The position numbers and the translations under genes are program-made. Shown in pieces: positions 45,258 to 53,815 of a stretch of 64,000 bases of DNA (within the stretch, counting starts at the first letter, position 1; every line of letters starts with the position of its first letter). The DNA is from Bacteroidota bacterium (GTDB lineage Bacteria > Bacteroidota > Bacteroidia > NS11-12g > UBA9320), in NCBI GenBank assembly GCA_002746305.1, contig NVWV01000013.1:1-64000 (forward strand). The letters run 5' to 3'. The notes beneath the pieces are model-generated. The model was not told the origin of the DNA. It saw only the letters and a list, made by a program, of their open reading frames with translations, and did no database searches.

Positions 45258-45583
45258 ATACTTATTTTAGCCTCAAGTAATTCGAGTAATTCTGGGTTGT
45301 AGTATCCAAAATGGTCAAGTATGTTTAGCACTTTTATCTTTTTGCCTAGTTTTAATCTTGAAAATGTTTTGATTGCCTTTTTGTGTTTTGGTTCCATTAC
45401 ATATATAACTTCGGCCCAATTTAGATCTTCTTCATTTAGATAGTTTGTCCCTTCTTTTTGGCAAATTGCTTTATTGGTTCCTACGGATCTAAATTCAATG
45501 TCTGGATATTTCTGAGAAAAGTAGTCTTCGGCGGTTTTAGACCGTTCAATGTTTGCCGAACAGACGAATAAAATGAGGTTCAT
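45254..45583 (-). CDS. Short low-molecular-weight tyrosine-phosphatase-like protein
   Basis: A 109-residue protein with the phosphatase loop near the N-terminus: FVCSANIERSKTAED has the CX5R form (C8, R14). A late Asp in LNILDHFGYYNPELLELL could be the general acid. Canonical enzymes are about 150 residues; this short form is a known bacterial branch and looks intact. It may dephosphorylate protein tyrosine or another phosphate. It lies 14 bases after the DUF350 gene on the same strand, as the last gene of that operon. Confidence 0.75.
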   Translation of the reverse strand: MNLILFVCSANIERSKTAEDYFSQKYPDIEFRSVGTNKAICQKEGTNYLNEEDLNWAEVIYVMEPKHKKAIKTFSRLKLGKKIKVLNILDHFGYYNPELLELLEAKISI

Positions 45584-45597
45584 ATAGAGCTGGTAGC

Positions 45598-46113
45598 CTA
45601 TTTTGGAGGAAGGTCAGGATAAGGAACTAGGGATTCAACTAAAAGAATAATTCCTCCTTTCGTCATTAAGGCTAAGACCACAATAATTATAGACACTGTT
45701 AATCCAACACCTATATTATTGTTTTTTATCTCTTTTAGTTCATCAAGCGGAGTCATATAGGTGTAGGTGTATACTCCAATCATGCTAATAATAATTGAAG
45801 AGATGTAAGCAATAGCAATATAAAGTCCTCCATATCCAACAAATTGAAGAATCAATTGGGCTGTTGAAATATTGGTATCTGAAAGAAGTCTGAATGCATC
45901 AATTATGGGTTGTATAACTCCACTAACTACATAACCTACAGAAAAAAGAACACCAGTAATAAGAATGTTGTAAGCAGTATTTCCATGGTTTATGGCCAAT
46001 ACTTTTTGACCATAAATTGTAATGAGTCTATAGGTAAGAAGAAGAATTAAAATTCCACATCCCAAAGATGAAATAATCTCGATTGCTCCAAGTAAGGCGA
46101 CTTTTGTATTCAT
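45598..46113 (-). CDS. DUF350-like membrane protein
   Basis: A 171-residue protein with about four membrane helices in two similar halves. The landmarks INHGNTAYNILITGVLFSVGYVVSG and KNNNIGVGLTVSIIIVVLALMTKGGI match the DUF350 (YjfL-type) pattern, a duplicated helix pair starting with Asn. Function unknown; relatives occur beside polyamine, PspA-like or peptide-modifying genes in several phyla. Here it follows the transglutaminase-like gene with a four-base gap. Confidence 0.65.
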   Translation of the reverse strand: MNTKVALLGAIEIISSLGCGILILLLTYRLITIYGQKVLAINHGNTAYNILITGVLFSVGYVVSGVIQPIIDAFRLLSDTNISTAQLILQFVGYGGLYIAIAYISSIIISMIGVYTYTYMTPLDELKEIKNNNIGVGLTVSIIIVVLALMTKGGIILLVESLVPYPDLPPK

Positions 46114-46117
46114 ATTA

Positions 46118-46900
46118 TTACTGTAAAGTTATATCCCATTTTGATATATCGTTCATTTCTGGAGGTAACATCCCAATGTCCCATCCTGTGTTTGTTGTTT
46201 CCCATAGGTAGTATTTTATGCCATTTTTTACTATGTGATCTCCTGATGCAGGTATATCAAGTCCTATAATTGAATGTCTATACGCATTACTTGTTAATAG
46301 TATGGGGTGATAACCAAGTTCCTTTAACAAAGTGTATAAGGTAAGCGTACGTGTGTCACAGTCTCCTTGATGAGTATACAGAAATTCAGTTGGAGTATAA
46401 AGTCCCCATTTTACATCGTCTATACATGGGCCTACATGATCATCACATGATTCATTCCACAAGACATATGAGTAGGGGATGTCTTGTATCATAGTTACAA
46501 CTGTTTTTGCAAAATCACTTCGATTTAGATGTTCAGATACCTGCAATTCTTTCAAAGAATCAATCATAAATGTGATCTTATTTTTTTCGTTGAGGTAGAT
46601 TTTTTTGTAGATGTATGGCCATATGTCTGTTCCTTCCTTCAAGTGATTTGTTTTTAAAGAAACATCACGGTATAACCAACTCAGTGTATAGTCTGTGCTG
46701 GTCATCGTATAGCTCAAACAGTACAAATTATAATCTAGATCAGCCCATTTTAGCTGAGCAGCAATCCCATCATCCATTACGGATAAATATTCAGAACATT
46801 TATCTTCATTATCGGATTTCTTATTTGCCGAGCTGATTAGAATAACAAGCATTAATCCTCCAAGTAGAGTTCCTAAAAGAAAAGGATGTTTAATTTTCAA
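46118..46900 (-). CDS. Transglutaminase-like membrane-anchored protein
   Basis: A 260-residue protein with an N-terminal membrane anchor (about 7-23). Its extracytoplasmic domain has the papain-like transglutaminase triad: Cys in HQGDCDTRTLTLYTLL (about 178), His in AYRHSIIGLDIP and the Asp/Asn region in YYLWETTNTGWDIG. It could cleave or crosslink peptides at the envelope; many such bacterial domains act as proteases. The TTG start follows a TACATTTG box by four bases. First gene of an operon with the DUF350 and phosphatase-like genes. Confidence 0.72.
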   Translation of the reverse strand: MKIKHPFLLGTLLGGLMLVILISSANKKSDNEDKCSEYLSVMDDGIAAQLKWADLDYNLYCLSYTMTSTDYTLSWLYRDVSLKTNHLKEGTDIWPYIYKKIYLNEKNKITFMIDSLKELQVSEHLNRSDFAKTVVTMIQDIPYSYVLWNESCDDHVGPCIDDVKWGLYTPTEFLYTHQGDCDTRTLTLYTLLKELGYHPILLTSNAYRHSIIGLDIPASGDHIVKNGIKYYLWETTNTGWDIGMLPPEMNDISKWDITLQ

Positions 46901-46904
46901 TAGT

Positions 46905-46912
46905 CAAATGTA
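46905..46912 (-). promoter_or_regulatory. -7 box TACATTTG of the transglutaminase-like operon
   Basis: Exact match ending four bases before the TTG start at 46900, one of the clearest leaderless layouts in the window. Confidence 0.65.
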
Positions 46913-46933
46913 GGAAATTATAAAGGCTATTGC

Positions 46934-48088
46934 TTATAACCAATGCAAGTGATAATCCTTTATTTCTAACTCCATTGCAGCTTTGGTAACGCGTAATGGC
47001 TTAAAGGTATCAATCATTACAGCTAATTCTCCAGTTTCTTTTTTACCAATACTTGCTTCAGCTGCTCCAGGTGTTGGTCCGTGGGGAATACCTCCCGGGT
47101 GAAGACTCATTTGACCGGGCTCTACATGACCTTTACTCATAAACTGGCCATCCACATAGTACATCACCTCGTCACTATCTATATTACTGTGCCAATAAGG
47201 TGCAGGAATACTCAATGGGTGATAATCAAATAGCCGTGGTACAAAACTACAAATCACAAAATTGTGTCCTTCGAATGTTTGATGAATAGGAGGTGGCATG
47301 TGAATACGACCGGTGATAGGTTCAAAATCGTGAATGCTAAATATAAATGGATAATGGAAGCCATCCCAACCGATTAAGCAAAAGGGATGGTACTTATACG
47401 TGTAAGGGTAAAGCTTATCTTCTTTCTTAGTTTTAATGACGAATTCACCTTCTTCTATAATGGTTTCTAAATTCTTGGGTTGTTGAATATCACGTTCACA
47501 GAAAGGAGAGTGTTCCAGTAGTTGCCCACTTTTACCAGTGTAGTTTCTTGGATAAAGTATTGGACTATGACTCTCGGTAATAAGAAGTTTATTATCCTCA
47601 GTATCAAACTCCATTTGATAAATGACACCTCTAGGTACTATCAAGTAATCACCATATTTGAACTTGAGCTGTCCGTAGTTAGTACGGCATGTCCCACTAC
47701 CTTTATGTACAAAAATTATTTCGTCACTATCGCCATTTTTATAAAAGTAATCCGTCATACTTTTTTTCGGACGAGCCATGCAGATTTGTAAATCGCTGTT
47801 AGTTAGAAGTATAACCCTACTTTCCAGATAATCATCTTTTGGAGCGACATTGAAATTTTGAAAGCTTCGATGTAGCATTTCCATCTCGCCAGCCAACTCT
47901 GGTTTGAGGTCAATTGGTTGATCCACTTTTAGAATGGCGGTTGGAGGATAGTGATGATATAAGAGACTATAACTGTTGCTGAACCCTTCTGTACTAAAAA
48001 GTTCTTCTTTATATAATTCTCCATCCGGTCTCCGGAACTGTGTGTGTCTTTTAGGTGGAATATCTCCTAGTTTATGGTAATGCGGCAT
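46934..48088 (-). CDS. hmgA: Homogentisate 1,2-dioxygenase
   Basis: A 384-residue iron enzyme that opens the ring of homogentisate in tyrosine breakdown. The C-terminal cupin has the iron ligands in YWHSNIDSDEVMYYVDG and LHPGGIPHGPTPGA. The N-terminal part reads PHYHKLGDIPPKRHTQFR and LYHHYPPTAI, typical of the Bacteroidota form, shorter than the human enzyme (445). No other tyrosine catabolic gene is adjacent. The promoter box TATCTTTG is 22 bases upstream. Confidence 0.93.
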   Translation of the reverse strand: MPHYHKLGDIPPKRHTQFRRPDGELYKEELFSTEGFSNSYSLLYHHYPPTAILKVDQPIDLKPELAGEMEMLHRSFQNFNVAPKDDYLESRVILLTNSDLQICMARPKKSMTDYFYKNGDSDEIIFVHKGSGTCRTNYGQLKFKYGDYLIVPRGVIYQMEFDTEDNKLLITESHSPILYPRNYTGKSGQLLEHSPFCERDIQQPKNLETIIEEGEFVIKTKKEDKLYPYTYKYHPFCLIGWDGFHYPFIFSIHDFEPITGRIHMPPPIHQTFEGHNFVICSFVPRLFDYHPLSIPAPYWHSNIDSDEVMYYVDGQFMSKGHVEPGQMSLHPGGIPHGPTPGAAEASIGKKETGELAVMIDTFKPLRVTKAAMELEIKDYHLHWL

Positions 48089-48110
48089 TCTAATTACTGT
48101 GCTTTGGTCA

Positions 48111-48118
48111 CAAAGATA
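48111..48118 (-). promoter_or_regulatory. -7 box TATCTTTG of hmgA
   Basis: Exact match, 22 bases before the ATG at 48088. Confidence 0.55.
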
Positions 48119-48228
48119 ATGTTATGGCCGATTTAGGCTTTATGATTTCTGTTAGTAGTTTTTCTTTCATATATCAATTAGAAAATACTTCTGACAAATC
48201 TCAATGCCAATGACCTCAGTCAATTTTA

Positions 48229-48236
48229 TACCTTTG
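48229..48236 (+). promoter_or_regulatory. -7 box TACCTTTG of the TPR-thrS operon
   Basis: Exact match ending seven bases before the TTG start at 48244. Confidence 0.65.
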
Positions 48237-48243
48237 TGGTACA

Positions 48244-49266
48244 TTGAAATACGTAGTTAGAATATTACTTTTTGGTTTTTGTATCGTTGGAATGTTTTCT
48301 ACTGGATGCAACTGGTTTGTACCGATAGAACAAAGCCTTGCAAATGACACTACCATTAGTTTAGAAGCTAGAGAATGGAGTAAAAAGATAGATGAATATC
48401 CTGATAATGTAGAATACTATACCTTAAGAGCTGATGTCTTTACTAAAGAAAGACGTTTTGATTTGGCTGCTAAGGATTATGAAATAGCTATCAAGCTTGA
48501 GCCAAACATTCCAGCTCACCACTATCGTTTAGGAGATGCACTATTTGCAGATGATAAAACAACCCTTGCTTTGGATGAATATATAAAAGCGGAAGACATT
48601 AACCCCAATGATATTACCTCGGTTTTTAAACACGCTAAATTTCTTTATTTTGTAAGACAATTTGACAAGAGTAAAATCAAGTTTGGAAAGTTGTTGAATT
48701 TAAATCCAAGACATGCTCAGGGTCATTTTTTAATGGCTATGTTAAATAAAGAACATGGGGACACAACAACGGCTATTGCATATTTTGTAAAAACAATTGA
48801 ACTTCTAGGGTCTGATTATAATAGTAGTATGCAACTAGCTCAGATATACAATTTACAAGGGAACGCAGAGCAAGCACTTCAGTATTATGATAATGCTGTT
48901 AATATTGATGAGACCAGTGATGAAGCTTACTATGCCAGAGGGCTTTTCTATCAAAAAAATGGAGATAATGAGAAGGCCATGATTGATTATCAGAAGACAA
49001 TAAATATTAACGAAACTCATTATCTAGCCTATTACAATGCAGGTAATATTCTTGCTGAAGATGGTAACTATACTAAAGCAATTGATCACTTTGAGATTTG
49101 TATCAGATTGAAAGGTGATTTTGCAAAAGCATTCAATAGAGTAGCTCAATGTTTTGAACTCTTAAAAAAGAATGAGCTTGCAGTACAGAATTATGAGAAT
49201 TGTTTGCAAATAGACCCTAATTTTGCACTTGCCAAAGAAGGACTTACCAGACTTGGCACTTTATAG
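48244..49266 (+). CDS. TPR-repeat lipoprotein
   Basis: A 340-residue lipoprotein (TTG start, lipobox MFSTGC) made almost entirely of about eight tetratricopeptide repeats from residue 45 on, for example AAKDYEIAIKLEPNIPAHHYRLGDALF and AIDHFEICIRLKGDFAKAFNRVAQCFELL. Such helical arrays hold protein partners, here in the periplasm or at the outer membrane. It lies 30 bases before thrS on the same strand and may share its promoter, a link of unknown meaning. Confidence 0.85.
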   Translation: MKYVVRILLFGFCIVGMFSTGCNWFVPIEQSLANDTTISLEAREWSKKIDEYPDNVEYYTLRADVFTKERRFDLAAKDYEIAIKLEPNIPAHHYRLGDALFADDKTTLALDEYIKAEDINPNDITSVFKHAKFLYFVRQFDKSKIKFGKLLNLNPRHAQGHFLMAMLNKEHGDTTTAIAYFVKTIELLGSDYNSSMQLAQIYNLQGNAEQALQYYDNAVNIDETSDEAYYARGLFYQKNGDNEKAMIDYQKTININETHYLAYYNAGNILAEDGNYTKAIDHFEICIRLKGDFAKAFNRVAQCFELLKKNELAVQNYENCLQIDPNFALAKEGLTRLGTL

Positions 49267-49296
49267 TAAATAATCAAATCAAAAGACAAATACATT

Positions 49297-51228
49297 TTGA
49301 ATATTAAAATCACATTACCTGATGGTTCAGTACGCGAAGTACCTAAGGGAAATTCGGCCTTAGATGTTGCAAAAAGCATATCTGAGGGCCTCGCAAGAGT
49401 AGTAATAAGTGCAAAAGTGAATGATGAAGTATGGGATATAACCCGACCAATCAATGAAGATGCTACCTTAAGTCTTTTGAAATTTGATGATTTAGAGGGC
49501 AAGAAAACCTTTTGGCACAGTAGTTCTCACTTGCTTGCTGAAGCACTAGAAGCTCTATACCCTGGCGTTAAATTAGGGATTGGTCCTGCTATAGACAATG
49601 GCTTCTATTATGATGTTGATTTTGGTGATCAAATATTTTCGTCCAATGATTTTGAAAAAGTAGAAAATAAAATGAAGGAACTTGCTAAGAATGCAAGTGT
49701 CTTTGAAAGATCTGAAGTGAGTAAGGCAGATGCGGTTGCTTATTTCAAGGAGAAAGATGATGAGTACAAACTGGATTTGATAGATGGACTTGAGGATGGT
49801 ACAATAACATTCTATAAACAAGGAAATTTTACAGACTTGTGTCGGGGTCCACATATTACAAATACCTCAAGCATTAAGGCTATAAAGTTACTAAATGTAG
49901 CAGCGGCTTATTGGAGAGGTGACGAAAATAACAAGTCTTTAACTCGTATTTATGGAGTTTCTTTCCCTAAGGCAAAGATGCTTACAGAGCATCTTGAATT
50001 ACTTGAAGAAGCGAAGAGAAGAGATCATAGGAAACTAGGTAAAGAGTTGGAACTTTTTATGTTTAGTGATAAGGTAGGAGCGGGGCTTCCTCTTTGGTTA
50101 CCAAAAGGAACTGCTATTCGAGAAAGGTTGGAAAATTTCATGCGTCAAGCTCAAATAGAGCGAGGATATCATCAAGTGGTGACGCCACATATTGGTAAAA
50201 AGGAACTTTACGTTACTTCCGGACATTATGAGAAATATGGCAAGGATTCTTTTCAACCCATTAAAACACCAAATGAAGATGAAGAGTTTTTACTGAAGCC
50301 AATGAATTGTCCTCATCATTGTGAGATATTCAAATTCAAACCAAAGAGTTATAAAGAATTACCATACAGGATAGCAGAGTTTGGAACGGTTTATCGCTAT
50401 GAGCAAAGCGGAGAGCTTAATGGACTTACTCGTGTTCGAGGATTTACACAAGATGATGCTCATATTTTCTGTACTCCAGACCAACTAAAAGGTGAATTTG
50501 TTGATGTAATTGATTTAGTAATGTATGTATTTAGAAAGCTTGGTTTTGAGGACTTTACAGCTCAAATTTCTTTGCGTGATCCGGATAACAAAGAGAAATA
50601 CATTGGTTCTGATGAGAATTGGGAAAAAGCAGAAAGAGCAATCATAGAGGCTACAGCAGAAAGGGATTTAGAAACAGTTACCGAGTATGGTGAAGCAGCT
50701 TTCTACGGACCTAAGTTGGATTTTATGGTTAAAGATGCCTTAGGTAGAAGTTGGCAATTAGGAACTATACAAGTAGATTATAACTTGCCAGAACGTTTTG
50801 ATTTAGACTATATAGGTGCTGATAATCAGAAACATAGACCCGTTATGATCCATCGTGCACCGTTTGGAAGTATAGAGCGTTTTATTGGTATTTTAATAGA
50901 GCATACAGCGGGGAATTTCCCGCTTTGGTTGACCCCTGAGCAAGTTGCTATTTTACCCATCAGTGAAAAGTACCATGATTACTCAGATAAAGTTTTAAAA
51001 TTCCTTAATAAAAACGATATTCGCGGCCTTGTAGATGAGCGTGCCGAGAAAATTGGCCGTAAAATCCGAGATGCTTGGGCAACTAAAATTCCTGTAATGA
51101 TAATTGTAGGAGAGGAAGAGTCTGATAATGAGGAGGTTTCGGTTAGGGTTCAAGGAAAAGGCGACATCGGCAAGTTTAAGCTTCAAGATTTTGTAGCTTA
51201 TTTTAATACGTTGTTAACAGAACAATAG
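49297..51228 (+). CDS. thrS: Threonine--tRNA ligase
   Basis: ThrRS, 643 residues, charges tRNA-Thr. Domains: N-terminal TGS ([21 protein letters not shown]), the editing domain with [16 protein letters not shown], the catalytic core with zinc-binding Cys in [14 protein letters not shown] and the motif 2 region [29 protein letters not shown], and the anticodon-binding domain from about 540. The TTG start begins exactly where the TGS domain does. Head of the conserved thrS-infC-rpmI-rplT group. No long leader for threonine sensing exists in the 30-base gap. Confidence 0.97.
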   Translation: MNIKITLPDGSVREVPKGNSALDVAKSISEGLARVVISAKVNDEVWDITRPINEDATLSLLKFDDLEGKKTFWHSSSHLLAEALEALYPGVKLGIGPAIDNGFYYDVDFGDQIFSSNDFEKVENKMKELAKNASVFERSEVSKADAVAYFKEKDDEYKLDLIDGLEDGTITFYKQGNFTDLCRGPHITNTSSIKAIKLLNVAAAYWRGDENNKSLTRIYGVSFPKAKMLTEHLELLEEAKRRDHRKLGKELELFMFSDKVGAGLPLWLPKGTAIRERLENFMRQAQIERGYHQVVTPHIGKKELYVTSGHYEKYGKDSFQPIKTPNEDEEFLLKPMNCPHHCEIFKFKPKSYKELPYRIAEFGTVYRYEQSGELNGLTRVRGFTQDDAHIFCTPDQLKGEFVDVIDLVMYVFRKLGFEDFTAQISLRDPDNKEKYIGSDENWEKAERAIIEATAERDLETVTEYGEAAFYGPKLDFMVKDALGRSWQLGTIQVDYNLPERFDLDYIGADNQKHRPVMIHRAPFGSIERFIGILIEHTAGNFPLWLTPEQVAILPISEKYHDYSDKVLKFLNKNDIRGLVDERAEKIGRKIRDAWATKIPVMIIVGEEESDNEEVSVRVQGKGDIGKFKLQDFVAYFNTLLTEQ

Positions 51229-51236
51229 AAGAGTAT

Positions 51237-51773
51237 TTGAAGAAGAAAAGAAGACCGTTTAGGGGTAGGGTCAAAGATCCCCACAGAATCAATCAACACA
51301 TCATTGCTGATCCAATTCGTTTGGTAGGTGATAATGTAGAGCAAGGAATTGTAGATTTAGAAACAGCTTTAAAAGCTGCAAAAGAACAGGAACTTGACTT
51401 GGTTGAAGTTTCTCCTAAAGCTAAACCACCAGTTTGTAAAGTTTTGGACTATAGAAGGTTCCTTTATGAACAAAAGAAAAAAGCGAAGGAGCTCAAAGCA
51501 ACTCAGGTAAAAACGGATATTAAAGAGATTCGTTTCGGACCAAATACTGATGAGCACGATGTGAACTTCAAGTTGAAGCATGCAGCGAAATTTATCGACG
51601 AAGGACACAAGGTGAGAGCGTATGTATTCTTTAGAGGTAGAACAATTGTGTTTAAAGAACGCGGAGAGTTGTTGTTACTTCAGTTTGCAGAAAAATTGCA
51701 AGAAGTGGCAAAGCTTGAGCAAATGCCTAAAATGGAAGGCAAAAAAATGATTATAGTTTTAGCACCAAAATAA
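51237..51773 (+). CDS. infC: Translation initiation factor IF-3
   Basis: IF-3, 178 residues, keeps ribosomal subunits apart and checks start codons. N domain: [47 protein letters not shown] domain: [42 protein letters not shown]. It starts at TTG (51237) with no ATG nearby. IF-3 disfavours non-AUG starts, and in E. coli the AUU start of infC gives feedback control, so this start may do the same here. Confidence 0.96.
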   Translation: MKKKRRPFRGRVKDPHRINQHIIADPIRLVGDNVEQGIVDLETALKAAKEQELDLVEVSPKAKPPVCKVLDYRRFLYEQKKKAKELKATQVKTDIKEIRFGPNTDEHDVNFKLKHAAKFIDEGHKVRAYVFFRGRTIVFKERGELLLLQFAEKLQEVAKLEQMPKMEGKKMIIVLAPK

Positions 51774-51795
51774 ATTTAAAAGAGAGAGAGAACAG

Positions 51796-51996
51796 ATGCC
51801 AAAAATGAAAACCAACTCCAGTGCAAAGAAGAGATTCAGGATCACTGGTACAGGTAAAATCAAAAGAAAGCACGCTTACAAGCGTCACATCTTAACTAAG
51901 AAGTCTAAGAAGCGTAAGCTTGCACTTAGACACAGCGGATTAGTACATCCTGCTGATGAGAGTAATATCAAATTCTTATTAAGAATCGGAAAGTAA
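51796..51996 (+). CDS. rpmI: 50S ribosomal protein L35
   Basis: L35, 66 residues, very basic ([31 protein letters not shown]). It sits between infC and rplT as in most bacteria. An AG-rich stretch (agagagagagaac) precedes the ATG. Confidence 0.97.
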   Translation: MPKMKTNSSAKKRFRITGTGKIKRKHAYKRHILTKKSKKRKLALRHSGLVHPADESNIKFLLRIGK

Positions 51997-52084
51997 TTTC
52001 GCATTTAAGCGAAGAAGTTTAATTATTCGGGCTAAAAAATAAAAGAATCGTCAAACGGTCGCCTAGTTTAAAACAAAAAGAAAA

Positions 52085-52432
52085 ATGCCAAGATCAGTAA
52101 ATGCAGTTGCCTCAAGGAGGAGACGCAAAAAAATGATGAAACACGCCAAAGGATACTTTGGTAGAAGAAAAAACGTATGGACAGTAGCTAAAAATGCTGT
52201 TGAGAAAGCATGGCAATATGCTTACAGAGATAGGAAAAATAACAAGCGTAACTTCCGTCGTCTTTGGATTACCAGAATAAATGCTGGAGCCCGATTACAT
52301 GGAATGAGCTATTCACAATTCATGGGTGGAGTAAGTACAGCAGGTATAGAGCTTAATAGAAAAGTTCTTGCTGATCTTGCAATGAATCATCCAGCTGCTT
52401 TTGAGGCAATTGTTAAGCAGGTGAAAAAATAA
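52085..52432 (+). CDS. rplT: 50S ribosomal protein L20
   Basis: L20, 115 residues ([30 protein letters not shown]). It binds 23S rRNA early in assembly and in several bacteria represses its own operon by binding mRNA. The 88-base gap from rpmI contains a short hairpin (ttcgc, atttaa, gcgaa at 51998-52013) and no ORF, leaving room for such a leader structure, which is not demonstrated. Confidence 0.97.
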   Translation: MPRSVNAVASRRRRKKMMKHAKGYFGRRKNVWTVAKNAVEKAWQYAYRDRKNNKRNFRRLWITRINAGARLHGMSYSQFMGGVSTAGIELNRKVLADLAMNHPAAFEAIVKQVKK

Positions 52433-52455
52433 TTTTAAAAACTAAAACTATATTG

Positions 52456-52485
52456 AAATCCTCTCATCATTTGATGAGGGGATTT
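52456..52485 (+). terminator. Rho-independent terminator after rplT
   Basis: A 13-bp stem with one wobble (52456-52468 with 52473-52485) and ATTT loop, then a T-run. It ends the thrS-infC-rpmI-rplT transcript. Confidence 0.9.
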
Positions 52486-52512
52486 TTTATTTAACAGCTT
52501 TTTTAGAAACAC

Positions 52513-52862
52513 TTACTTAGCAATGTTGAAAGCGGTTATTATTTCCATGCTATCCATAGAATGCTGTGTACGCTTGGATTGCCAAGACTTTATAATGTAA
52601 TTTTTGTCTGTTTTAAGAAGGGTATACTGCCAAAATACATCGGAATATTGTTTCCGTAGTGCGGAGCCAGCTGCTTGTGTGATGTTGGATCCTATAACTG
52701 TTACATTGATAAAAGTGTAAATTTCACCCGCTTCTAAAGTAACTACCATCTTAGGCTCTTCCCACTTTTGAAATACTTCATTTACAGGTGTGACCTATCC
52801 ATGGCCTTGGTTCAAGTGACCATAAAGAGTGTTAAGACTAGAAGTGTAAGTGTTTTTTTTAT
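52513..52862 (-). pseudogene. Decayed gene for a small exported protein
   Basis: The 3' part (52513-52749) is open and encodes 78 residues beginning MVVTLEAGEIYTFINVTVIG. The same frame continues upstream with a coding look (VTPVNEVFQKWEEPK) to an in-frame TAG at about 52786-52788 that follows LNQGHG. Further upstream, in a different frame, 52862-52815 reads IKKTLTLLVLTLFMVT, a typical signal peptide without an ATG. A premature stop plus a frameshift and lost start point to a broken gene of about 115 codons. Alternatively only the 78-residue part is a gene. The protein family is not recognised. Confidence 0.55.
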
Positions 52863-52891
52863 GTATCTAGAATCTTTTAGTCTTTGGCTTG

Positions 52892-53197
52892 CTATTTCTG
52901 ATCTTTTTGGTTTTTATAGTGATCGTATAAAGTATTGATAAAACCTAGAATGATCCCGATGCCAATGATGATGTAAAATATTGTAAAGATCTTACCTTCA
53001 TCAGTCTGTGGAGCAAAATCACCAAAACCAACAGTTGTTAAAGTAACAACAGAAAAGTAAATGGAATCGACCCAACTCCAGCCCTCTAGAGAATGATAAA
53101 CAAAGCTGCCCAGTGTGATTACTATAATGGTAGTTAATAGTAACTCACGATATTCTTTGTTTTTCAGGAAAGAAACTATGGTTCTAAAAACAAACAT
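52892..53197 (-). CDS. Two-helix potassium channel subunit
   Basis: A 101-residue protein with two membrane helices around a pore loop (IYFSVVTLTTVGFGD; filter residues about 55-60). TVGFGD is the K+ selectivity filter, with Phe in place of the common Tyr. Four subunits would form a KcsA-like channel. There is no cytoplasmic RCK domain, so gating is unclear. Its ATG overlaps the miaE stop codon (TAATG), and it ends the operon. Confidence 0.9.
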   Translation of the reverse strand: MFVFRTIVSFLKNKEYRELLLTTIIVITLGSFVYHSLEGWSWVDSIYFSVVTLTTVGFGDFAPQTDEGKIFTIFYIIIGIGIILGFINTLYDHYKNQKDQK

Positions 53198-53802
53198 TAG
53201 TGCATCCTGTCTCCTCTAATTTCCAAAGTCTTGACCATCTCAGCCTCGTACTCTATCCATTCTTGCCAACGTTGAGTTACGTGCTCTTCGCTTGAGTATT
53301 TTCTAGCAAGATCTAAAAATGCTTTGTAATGTCCAGCTTCACTAATCATAAACTCATTATAGAATTTTTTTAACTCAGGATCGCCAATGTGTAGACTCAA
53401 TAAACGAAAACGCTCACAACTTCTAGCTTCTATCATTGCAAAAGCTAAAAGATACTCCACCAGTTGCTTTTCAATGTGATCTCCTCGTTTAACAAAATCG
53501 TTGAGTTTATTTACATATTCATCTTTGCGTTGAGGTCCAAGTTCAAATCCTCGTTTGTTCAATTCTTTGAGTACCCTGCGAAAGTGCCCCCATTCTTCTG
53601 CTACAATTGGACTGATTACCGCTACAATATCGGGATACCTACTAAATCGGCTGATAATACTAATACCATGAGTTGCGGCTTTTTGTTCACACCATGCGTG
53701 GTCAGTTAATATGAACTCTATACTTTTCTCGGCTATGTCAGCCCAACGTGGGTCTGTAGCCATTTCTAAGCCTAGGGTTGTTTTTGAGGTAGCTTCTTGC
53801 AC
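53197..53802 (-). CDS. miaE: tRNA-(ms2io6A)-hydroxylase MiaE
   Basis: A 201-residue diiron enzyme that hydroxylates the isopentenyl group on A37 of tRNA. The ferritin-like helices carry metal ligands: Glu in AEKSIEFILTDHAWCEQKA, Glu/His in VAEEWGHFRRVL, Glu in MIEARSCERFRLL and Glu/His in ISEAGHYKAFLDLA. GTG start; a TAACTTTG box overlaps the atoE stop and ends five bases before it, so miaE can be transcribed separately. Confidence 0.94.
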   Translation of the reverse strand: MQEATSKTTLGLEMATDPRWADIAEKSIEFILTDHAWCEQKAATHGISIISRFSRYPDIVAVISPIVAEEWGHFRRVLKELNKRGFELGPQRKDEYVNKLNDFVKRGDHIEKQLVEYLLAFAMIEARSCERFRLLSLHIGDPELKKFYNEFMISEAGHYKAFLDLARKYSSEEHVTQRWQEWIEYEAEMVKTLEIRGDRMH

Positions 53803-53807
53803 AGTGT

Positions 53808-53815
53808 CAAAGTTA
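53808..53815 (-). promoter_or_regulatory. -7 box TAACTTTG of miaE
   Basis: Exact match that includes the atoE stop codon and ends five bases before the GTG start at 53802. An internal, probably leaderless, promoter. Confidence 0.6.
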
